From assembly GCA_030549335.1 (NCBI GenBank), contig CM060195.1:17167501-17231500 (forward strand): a stretch of 64,000 nt of DNA. The letters run 5' to 3'. A program made the translations under genes and the position numbers. Of this stretch, positions 54,840 through 64,000 are shown piece after piece (positions within the stretch are counted from its first letter, which is position 1; the number at the start of each line of letters is the position of its first letter). This stretch comes from Pontederia crassipes (Eukaryota > Streptophyta > Magnoliopsida > Commelinales > Pontederiaceae). The notes below the pieces were generated by a model, which saw only the letters and a list, made by a program, of their open reading frames with translations, was not told the DNA's origin and did not search any database.

Positions 54840-56372
54840 TGAACACCAATGGAACAATGTCTAGCCTAAGACACTAAAGTAGGGCACTTCTTGGGAGGTA
54901 ATCAAAGCCATTTTATGCCTAATCTTTCTGTTTCGCAGGAATAAGTCAAGGAGGAATCAGATCAATCCATAAATTTTCATTTAGGGAGTACCCCTACGCT
55001 CAATTTTGATTTTCTCACTGAAATCCCAATGATAATTGATATTATCTTTTCCTTCATGCTGGAATTATCATATTGACATCTGAATTATCATTCATATCAG
55101 TCATCCAAATCCATCATTGCTGAATTTCAGTGAATTTCAATACATTTCAAATGCATTATTGAATTGTGCACCCCAAAAATCTGATATTGCAGATTTCATT
55201 GATATCCTTTATTTCTCTGCAAAAGTGGTTGCAATTCATGAAGTATGGACCACCCAAAGCCTCTGAATGAGATGCAGAATGGATCAAATGCACAATTCCA
55301 TGAATTTGATACCCATCCAACCCTCTCCCTAGCCTATATTTTCACCACTATGGACAATGCTGAGAATAAGCTTGAAGGAGGAAACCTGGTGCTTTTCTAA
55401 ACTTTACACCATGTTTTCAATCTATTTAATGCTCATATCATCATTTACCACCAGGCTATCAATGTTTGAACAAGTTATCATTGATTTCACTCGGTTATCA
55501 CTAGTTTTGATAAGTTATCACTAGTTATCATTTTTTGGGGTTTAATTCAATCCCTCCATTCATTCTAACTCTAAAATGGGTGAAATCCTTCATTATGATA
55601 GTTAGTACACTCCAATACCAAGTGGCCAATTTGGCCATTAACCTTCTTGCTTTAATCATCTTATCAATTCAGGTGCAATTGAATTAAATTTTAGCTGAAA
55701 AAAATTTCTTTTTGTGGGTAACACTAGCTGACATTCATCGATTAAATTGAAAGTAGAAGATGTCTAGAAAGGAGTCAAGGTTCTTATTGCCATGTTAAAT
55801 AGAAAAACTTGACTTTTTGGACAAAGGAATCTAAACCTTACTTGAGTTTGAACTATTGCTCACTTCATCAACAGAATAGAAAAAGAAAAATGGAGAAAAG
55901 GAAAAAGTGAAAACTTGCATTTTGCATTGCATGCATGCATCAATAAAGAGAGTGAAATTTCAAAAAGGAACCTCTCCTGAATAAAGCCAAGATTTTTATC
56001 CTGTGACCAGAATGAATAAAAATCAGGTCTTGACCTGTTTACTTGCATTTTCATGAATAAAAATCAGGTGTTAAACCTATTTAAGCAGTGAAAAATCTGT
56101 TCATGAAGGGATTTATAGTTCAACCTTTTAGTAAAGTTGACAATTCCTAAAATTCAAACTTGTTATTGCTAGTACTTCTTCCATGGCTTAAATTTGCTTT
56201 AGTCTCTGTGATTCCTTAACTAGAAATTGAGTTTTTGGAAAGAATAGTGTTGGCAAAGTTGGAAACTCATTGGACTAGAAATTGAGTTTTTGTGAGCTGT
56301 TCTATTCAAGTTTGCTCTTAATTTCTGAATGTTTTGCTTGAGGACAAGCAAAAGGCTAAGCTTGGGGGAGTT
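54840..56372 (+). other. E4 3' non-coding region with two purine tracts
   Basis: Matches E2 22994-24535. An internal tract (CTTGAAGGAGGAAA, 55371-55384) follows a decayed hairpin (CACTATGGACAATG). The terminal hairpin TTTTGCTTG-AGGA-CAAGCAAAA (56332-56353) precedes GGGGGAG (56364-56370) and the LTR. No gene seen. Confidence 0.75.
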
Positions 56373-58981
56373 TGATCACTAGCTGATCATATTAGGTTTT
56401 TATCCCATTTTCCATTCATTTCACCCATTTCGAGCCCTTATTTTGCCTAACTTTTGGCCAATTATGCTTGGAATGCAATTGATTGTGATAACCAGCTGAT
56501 CATTCTCATTTTACACTTAATTCCATGTGCATAGAGGTTCTGAATTGCTAAAATCCATAAATATATTAATTCTATGCCAAGTTATCATTTTTTTGGGCAA
56601 GTTATCATTCCACTTTGCAAAGTTATCATTTTTCCAATTGAGCTGATTTCTAGTGATTATCTTGCCCTAAATCCCCCGCCATCATGAATTAATCATATTT
56701 GGATGATCATATTTCAACTTGTGCAAAGTTATCTTTCCATTTCACAAGTTATTATTTTTGGTGTCCAGTTATCGTTTTTAGGGCAAAACTGTCATTTCGA
56801 TGTGCAAGGCTATCAATTCTGCATAAAAGCATTAGGCAATCATTGAATTACTGTCCTAACTCCTTGCTGCTTTGATTTGATCACATTTGGATAACCACAA
56901 CAAAACTTACAACAAGTTATCATTTTATGGCCAAAGTTATCATTCCGGGGTACCAAAATTATCATTCCTATGAAATCTTATCCGCACTTGATTTATGACC
57001 TCATTCACTTGTCACCCTTATCCCTTTGATGCCTTCAATGCTTTGAACCACTCATATTTGGACAATTTTCATGTTATATGCAAAGTTATCATTCCGGGCT
57101 TCAAAGTTATCATTTTTAATTAAGAATTTCATTCCTGCACAACACCAAATCCCATTTGATAATTGAGCTGATATTTGTTATTGTCCTAATCCTTATTTGT
57201 TTAAATCCTATTCAAGGACTTTGATGCTTACTATTTTGGCCTTTCTAGCAGGGAAAAGACGGCTGCATAAAGCTGGAAAAGTAGGGGGGCCACTTGCTTT
57301 TTGGTTGTCCAAAAAGTTGGCACTGATGATATTTTCCGGACCAAGACACTTGGCATAATGACAGAGGAATGGAACCTTCTCATCTACATCCAAGGGTGAG
57401 GAGAGGACATATATAAGCTGAGAAACCAGAAGGAAAAAGGGGGGCTGGCCATTGCAAGGGTTTGAGCAGGAAGGAAGCAAGGAAAGGAGCTGAAGTTTCT
57501 GCAATCCTGATTCCTGTCGACAGCCTTCAATTCAGGATGATTTGTATCAGTTTATCTTTCTTTTGTATCAAACTTTATAATTATGAGGAGCTAAATCCTA
57601 TTTCTCCTAGGATAGGATAGTAATCTAGTTTAGTTGTGGATGGATTATGGACATTTTTGATTTCCTGCACTGATTTCTAATTTTTTGATTCCTGATTTTG
57701 CATTCTGAACTCATTTGATCATGTCCTATTCTTGACATTGTAAGATCTTTCTTGCATTTACAACTGAGAGGTTGTTTTATGATATGTTCTTTATTCAGAA
57801 ATGAATCAAGAACCAATGACAAGTTCTAGGTCCAAATCTTTATTAGGAATCTGATTTTTATCTATTCTGGTATCTGAATTGCATTTCTGATTTCTGATTC
57901 ATGAAATTTGATATCATTGTAAAACCCCTCATTCCATTGGCTGCTGAGAAGTAGATTATGTGGGTTCTTCTTATTCAGAAATGTATTAAGAGGCAACGAT
58001 AACATCTTTGAGTTAAATCTGTGAAAACATGTTATTGGTGAAATCTGTTTTGAATTTTGAGTTTTGATTTTTATGGAATCTGCTTGTCATTGTGGAATCC
58101 CAATCTTATAGGCAACTGAAAGGTTAAATCCTGATTTCCTTCTTGTTCAGACATGGACCAAGAAGCAATGGCATGTGATGAATTCCAATGTGTAATATGT
58201 GCTGATTTTATCCAATTGATTAAGACTAATGTGGATTCATTTCAATTTTCATCTGAGAGGCTGATTTAAAATCCCCTTGATGTTTAGAGATAAACCCAGA
58301 AACATTAGTATTAGGATTGGATTCATTATTTTTCTAATTAGTTGATGCATGAATGTGAGTTGAATTGTAATGCCAATCTGAAATTGATAAAATCTGAAAA
58401 GAAAGGGCAATATCATTGAGGTTCTAAAATTTTTGCTTAATGTTAATTTGATATCAGTAGGGATTCTTTTCTCATTCAACTTAGCTAATTAATCATGTGG
58501 GAATATGATAGTTGGTTCTGGTTTATTATGCTGTGATAACAGTCCATTTCCAAGTTGAGTTAGAAGTGACATGTATTGATAACTTGTTCCATTCCATCCA
58601 TAATTGAACTAGATGAACCCCAATTCCTAGGAGAACCTTCCTCATTGATAGATAAACCCTTTTAACCCTTAGTTTAGCATTTATAATTCAGTTTAGATAA
58701 ATTTCCAAAAGTAAAAAAATAGTTATCATTTTGCCATAATAAAAAATCTGTTTTCACTTTCCTTTAATTTCATGAATTTGTCACTTAAGTTAGGGCTAGT
58801 CTAGATTGTTTTAGGGAGTCATTGGCTTCAAATCACTATGGATACGACATTTGAGTCTATTACAATTGACCTGTACACTTGCAGTAGAGAGTGAGTTAGG
58901 GAGTTAAATAAAAAATTTAAAAATCTCAAATTTGACTACAAAATCAACAAGTTATCACTACACTCCTCAATTTCACTATCT
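56373..58981 (+). mobile_element. E4 3' LTR (about 2.6 kb)
   Basis: Starts TGATCACTAGCTGATCA. U3 has seven exact AAGTTATCA between 56578 and 57115. TATATAA at 57410-57416. TTTCTGATTTCTG-type repeats follow. The end at 58981 is set by the GTGTT target duplication. Confidence 0.87.
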
Positions 58982-58986
58982 GTGTT

Positions 58987-60943
58987 TTGGCTTAACCATA
59001 TACTGATGGGTCATGATGGTCATAAGAAAGATAAATCATGCCTCGATAAACAAGATCAATTGAGATACCTGAGTCATTCTGATCAAATGTTATCATTTAG
59101 TTCTCCAATGGACTTGATATGCTTCTTGTATACATTTTGAAAAAAAAAACATGAATCAAATAAATTAAGTATGACTATGTATTAGCAAAACCATTGATTT
59201 GAATGAGGTCCTACTATATAGAGCACAACTAATTCATATTTTAGATCGTTACACATGTGTAAGTTAAAGAAAGGCTAATATCTTAAGATGACATGTTGCA
59301 AGGTCCGTAGTTGTATTAGACATTGTGTTTTATGGTAAATACTTTTAGACAAAGAGGGTACTTTAGTCCATCATTTATACTATTACAATTAAAATTAAAA
59401 GATATATTCACATGTTTGATAATCAAATGGTATGTTTTATATCGTTGACATTCGAATTAGAAAAGAAATATCAAGCAATAAGAATTTGAGCACCCTACCT
59501 TTTGACATGTTTCCATGTAATTTTGGTTATTTAAAAATTTGAATGACCTCCATATGAATAGACTCTTGAGTTTATATTTTGTAAAGTTGGGACACATTTC
59601 AATTAGATGTACATAGAAGAAAGTAGGAACAAAAGATAGGTATAGTATTGTTATCCTAAATAGTATGAAGTCCAACTTAGGGAATCTGTCAAATAATATG
59701 AAAATACTTGTGTAATACAAGCTTGGATTCATCATTGTTAAATGTGTGTAGGGATGACTACGAATTGTCATTTCTAGGTTTGAAAACATTGAAAAGGAAT
59801 AAGGTTGTGTGCTAAGGGGAATTTGGTGGGAACAATTAGTAAGGGAAAAAAATTTATTGTGACAATATGTGATGTCTATATTTTAAGGAATTGTAAACAT
59901 CTGTGCGAAAGACAAAAACTAACATCACTAAATTAGGTATAAATTGTTAAAGAACTAACTATGAAATTTATTTAGTGTTGAAAAAAAAGAGATGCTTACT
60001 TGGTATGGTTCGAATTTGTTATTCAATAAATTACCAATAGTAGATGAGAACCATTATTACTATTTTTCAAAGCATTATGAATTCTCAAATTACTATAATT
60101 GATATCAGAATCATTGTCAACTTCCCACTCATCAGTAAGGATTTTGAAGTCACTATTGATTTTTTATTGATCACTATTGATCACAATTCAATCTTCGAGT
60201 ATGGATTTTTAGTTCTTCTTTGTTTGTCACATCTCACATTGCCTGAGTGATTGAATCACCATATGTAAATACAAATTTTGGAATCATCAATGATCATTGA
60301 ATAATTGTTATCGATCCAAAGTTACCATCTTTGAGCATCAATTTACAATTGATCCTTAGTTCGTCCTTACTTGGTTCATCTCACTTAGAATAATTGATTG
60401 ATGGAATCAACGTTGTAATTCTTCTATGGGTTATTAATGATTTTTCATTGTGGACCTTATTATGTCAACCAACCTTGAGAGTTTAAAAAATGAGTTAGAA
60501 AGTTTATCGAAAGATGTATTGGAGTGTGGCCGCCTCTGGTCATCATTCGATAGCTTGATTGGAGTGTTGGTTGAGAGCCTAGCGAAAGAATGATTGAAAG
60601 GAGACACCTTTTCAATCATCGATCGCGAACTCGAACCAACATTCAATTGTTACAAACCAACAAATAAAAATCATATATACTAATTTCATTGTTGCTCACT
60701 CCCTCTCCTTAATTCGCATGGACAGTAAAACATAGTTTTTGACTTATAGTCACAAAAATAGGTGATGGTTCCTTATTTAATGCAACATCCTCTCGTTAAC
60801 GTTATAATTGATTCATGTGAATTTGACACTTTTGCTATTATCTGGACTAGGCATAAGTTACGATTTCATTAACTCTCAGATTCAGCATTTTACGCTTATA
60901 ACTATTGCAATTATCTTCTATTCGAACTTTATCCAGACTAGAA

Positions 60944-61026
<83 letters not shown>

Positions 61027-61489
61027 ACCTAAGTTTTGTAGGCATGAATAAAATAATGAGATATCTATAATGAAAAGAAAAATGAAAATAAACTGTAATG
61101 AATGAAAATGTCAAATAGAGTATATGATGTGGATTAGATAATTTATTTTCAAAGAAAATCAATTCTGATGATCCGGGAAGATGCAAAAAAACTTTATCAA
61201 ATCTTACTTGACTAATTTTTGTCCCCAACCCTACACTTTCTATATAATCTTTTGCATGATGAGAAATGATACTTGTGTCGCCACAATGAAGCTTTATGAG
61301 GGAACACTATATGAAGGAAAACATAATCACATTCTAAACCAAATAGAATAAGTTCTTTGATATGGAGTTATTTGACTATCGTATATTCTATGGAAAGCAA
61401 TCTAGGACATCAAACAAAGCATGTGTGATAATTATTCGTATTGTTTTGAACAAGGAGATATGTTAAATTTTGAGGACGAATTTTATTTT
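58987..61489 (+). other. E5 interior, unrecognised
   Basis: About 2.5 kb, AT-rich, no convincing coding frame on either strand. The only recognisable pieces are the coding end LNFEDEF (61463-61483), typical of chromoviruses, and a trinucleotide repeat. RNase H and integrase are not visible, so this part was deleted or replaced. Confidence 0.5.
60944..61024. repeat. (AAT)n microsatellite, about 27 units
   Basis: Uninterrupted AAT/ATA repeat. Likely polymorphic in length. Confidence 0.97.
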
Positions 61490-61502
61490 AAGAGGGGTAG
61501 AA
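61490..61502 (+). promoter_or_regulatory. E5 3' polypurine tract
   Basis: AAGAGGGGTAGAA directly before the LTR start TGTAATATCCC, after the chromovirus-type coding end GAGGACGAATTTTA. Confidence 0.8.
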
Positions 61503-64000
61503 TGTAATATCCCAAATCCAATTCATATATCATTATATGTTTTAATATTATAACTAATGATTGATGAATGATATGATATAACGTTGTAATGTCACTTATT
61601 AAGTTTCTAAAATTTTGTTTAATTTAAATAAAGGATTAAAATAAAAATAATAGACATGCTAAGCTGAAGCATATACTCATATCATTATGTATGCATATGG
61701 TTACTAACATGTATATTAAATCTCAAGAACCAATCAAATGTTGCCAAGTGGCACCTAGATGAATAATTATTTGGGTTATATTCTGATAATATATGCTTAA
61801 TAAATGAATAATTATTGTCCATTAATAGGATGTCAAAATTCTATTGGATAAAGAATTGCTCACATGCAACTTGCCAACAAGCTAGCAGCTTGCTACCTCA
61901 TGCTTAGTTGATTTTTCCAACCGCCTTTCTTATGTGATAAAAATCTGAAATAATTCCTCCTGTCTTCATTACATGTTTATAAATGACACCTCAATTATCA
62001 GATCTTGATCCTTTCTTTGGAGGACGGAGGAAATTCTATAACCTAAGCTAATGGGTCTTTTCATGATCATTGTTTATTCATCAAGCCTTCTTCAAAAATT
62101 ATGAAATTCACAACGAAGTATCCTATCTGAGTCTACTTACATTGAGATTTGGAATCAAGTTAATATGATGTCCATAGAGAAAGTTATGTTCATATCTTTA
62201 AGGTACTATCGCTCTGTCTTCCGAAACTGTTACCTGATTTATAAATTATGGATCAAATCCAATATGTCATGGAAATATGTAATAATTGAAGGTGTTATAG
62301 ATACTGAGGGTAGGTTTCATTGAAAATTTTAATAACTTGAAAATGATATCTATAGAGAACGTTATAAATGTTTTACCGACCCTCACTCAGTCTGTCAGGA
62401 TGAAACATAGAGCAGATTGTGCTTGTATTTGTTAAATTTATTGTGCTCAGTACATATGGATATAAATTCAAGGAATTTTATGGGTTGCATATTATGAAGT
62501 CTACGTATATATATATTTAAGTTATCCAACTATAAAATGTATCTTATTTTATATAAATAGTACAATTAAGGTCACTCAATCTGTCAAGGAAACACCTTGG
62601 AAGTTAAACTGAATCTTGATTTTCCTGTGAACAAATCAAAATGAATTAAGAATTGAAACTTTTATAGATTAATATTAGTACCCAACAAGTAAGCAAAATT
62701 AGAATGAACAAATTTTGTTATCAATTCAAGCAGATATGAATTTTCTTTTATTATGTATACAATCTGTCTTAATAGTAGGCCAACTCTTGTAATAAATAGT
62801 TACTTAAGTTATAAGAGTAAATACTTATGGGTCATGTGCCACTTCAATTAATTATGTTTCATGTGTGATAGGCTAGTGTTCAGATCATCGGAGTGATGTG
62901 TTTCTTATTATTATTGTATAGGAGTAGAAGAGTAAAGTAGTGAAAAAGGAAAGAAAAAATCTTTTGGTAGCTCCTATAGGTAAGTTGGTTTCTCCTACTC
63001 TATGTATTCACCTCTTTTAAATTTGTTGTGACATTGATTATTATATTATTGAATATGTTTTGGATATGTTAAGAATTAATTTTGAGAAATGCAATTATGA
63101 AAAGTATATCTGAATGATTGTATGATTGCACATTGAAAAAGCATATGCGATATGAGATGAATGGATTACGAGCAGTGCAATCTTGATCCGTTTGAAATGG
63201 TATTTGATATGATTCATCTTCTGATATTGAGACATAATTGTTATATGATGAATCATGAATCTGCATCTGCCTGCATTGCATGTTGATGGTTGGAGCTAAG
63301 TGCTACATCGCTGATCACGATAAGAGCCATCTCTAGAGTCCAATCCATCATTCTGCTCTCCAATAATCGGATGAGATAGACTGGAGCTAAGTGCCACATC
63401 ATGAGTAGTCATGATGGGGGCCACCTTTAGAATCCGTAGAGGCCACCTTTAGAGTCCACTTATCGCTATATGATTTGTTCCCCGAAAGGGATGAGGTAGA
63501 ATGAAGCGAAGTGCTACATCGCTGATCACAATGGGAGCCATCTCTAGAGTCCACGTACCGATCACTGGCTAGTTGGTGATCCTTGTGTTTATCTGAGAGT
63601 GTTGCATTTGCATACATCTGTTTGATATGATTTGATGGATATTGATGCAATTGGAGTGTGATGATTTTGATTAGAAAATTGTATATATTATTTTCAACTA
63701 TATGAAATCATTGATTGTGTTATTATAATTATTTCATATCTTTGCATGTCCCTCTGAATTAATTAGATGGTAGGACATAGCTTATGAGTTAAACTTACTG
63801 AGCTATTTTTGCTCATAATATTGTTTCATATTCATATAGCTCGTTGGGGATTGTGCGAGGTGATAGTCGTAAAAGGATTCTATAACATCCTTGGTGGTAT
63901 GATGAGAGGATTTATGTCTCTCATATCTTTCTATTAAGATGTCGAGAGAGGTAGTCGTGTTTACTACTTATGTCAAAATAAATTGTATTGAAAATAAAGT
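61503..64000 (+). mobile_element. E5 3' LTR, running off the window
   Basis: Starts TGTAATATCCC and matches the left LTR to the window end; about 200 bp should remain outside. The TCTAGAGTCCA block (63290-63560) has one more unit than the left LTR. The first 245 bp, missing on the left, are kept here. Confidence 0.85.

Larger units (their letters stand above)
48397..58981 (+). mobile_element. E4: Athila-like Ty3/gypsy element related to E2, 5' side deleted
   Basis: Flanked by GTGTT at 48392-48396 and 58982-58986. The left LTR (48397-50781) runs directly into the gag-protease junction, so the last 195 or so bases of the LTR, the primer site, leader and most of gag are missing. Protease to integrase, a 3' non-coding region, polypurine tract and a full right LTR follow. 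The right LTR ends TATCT where E2 has TATCA. Confidence 0.87.
44640..64000 (+). mobile_element. E5: chromovirus-like Ty3/gypsy element, interrupted by E4
   Basis: Left LTR 44640-47161, primer site 47166-47177, a degenerate RT piece 47998-48350, the E4 insertion, unrecognised interior 58987-61480, polypurine tract 61490-61502, right LTR from 61503 to beyond the window. The two LTRs match along their length (for example 46896-46959 against 63941-64000). Confidence 0.82.

Noticed and set aside
59457..60646. Several open frames of 60-110 codons in the E5 interior
   Set aside because: AT-rich, no recognisable motif on either strand.
60938..61228. Isoleucine-rich reverse frame
   Set aside because: Produced by the (AAT)n microsatellite.
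1..64000. tRNA, rRNA or small nuclear RNA genes
   Set aside because: Looked for tRNA-like arms and other conserved RNA blocks; found only primer-site matches.

Overview
This is nuclear DNA of a flowering plant. One intact intron-bearing host gene lies in a dense field of nested LTR retrotransposons. There is no bacterial, organellar or CRISPR-like content. The host gene has a GC-rich first exon and AT-richer later exons, a pattern common in monocots, but I cannot name the species.

Left block (1-31874). The outermost layer is a Sirevirus-type Ty1/copia element, of which the RT half, an ORF in the env position, a multiple polypurine region and the 3' LTR are visible (27166-31874). An Athila-like Ty3/gypsy element, E2 (8388-27165, LTR about 2.6 kb), sits inside its RT region. 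E2 was in turn hit by two members of a second Athila-like family (LTR 1.6-1.8 kb). E1 (1-8387, 5' half off-window) lies in the gag-protease region. E3 (11613-22151, complete, 5-bp duplication CTTGC) lies in the integrase core. E3 has lost all of pol: gag runs straight into the pol-ORF spacer.

Middle (31875-38200). A four-exon gene (32160-37233; 456+104+229+147 coding bases, 311 residues) encodes a multi-pass sugar-phosphate/nucleotide-sugar translocator of the plant triose-phosphate translocator family. Its start codon is 285 bp from the end of the Sirevirus LTR. Its 3.15-kb third intron holds an Au-like SINE, a 5'-truncated LINE with an 18-bp duplication, and two insertions consisting of almost nothing but a LINE tail.

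Right block (38200-64000). A minus-strand chromovirus, E6, reads pol-PPT-LTR-PBS-gag, so one LTR is shared by two element fragments. That LTR carries a solo LTR of the E1/E3 family (39726-41460, duplication AGGGT). A plus-strand chromovirus-like element, E5 (44640-64000+), is interrupted by E4 (48397-58981, duplication GTGTT), a relative of E2 whose 5' LTR is fused directly to gag-pol.

No autonomous intact retrotransposon is present: every pol copy carries stops, frameshifts or deletions. The most unusual signals are three. (1) A short CpG-rich word, ACGGCCGA, is arrayed in three different non-coding compartments of the E1/E3 family. (2) A small hairpin with a conserved GGA-containing loop, followed by a polypurine tract, occurs twice about 1 kb apart in all four Athila-like copies. 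(3) Two tail-only insertions share the 3' end of the neighbouring LINE.
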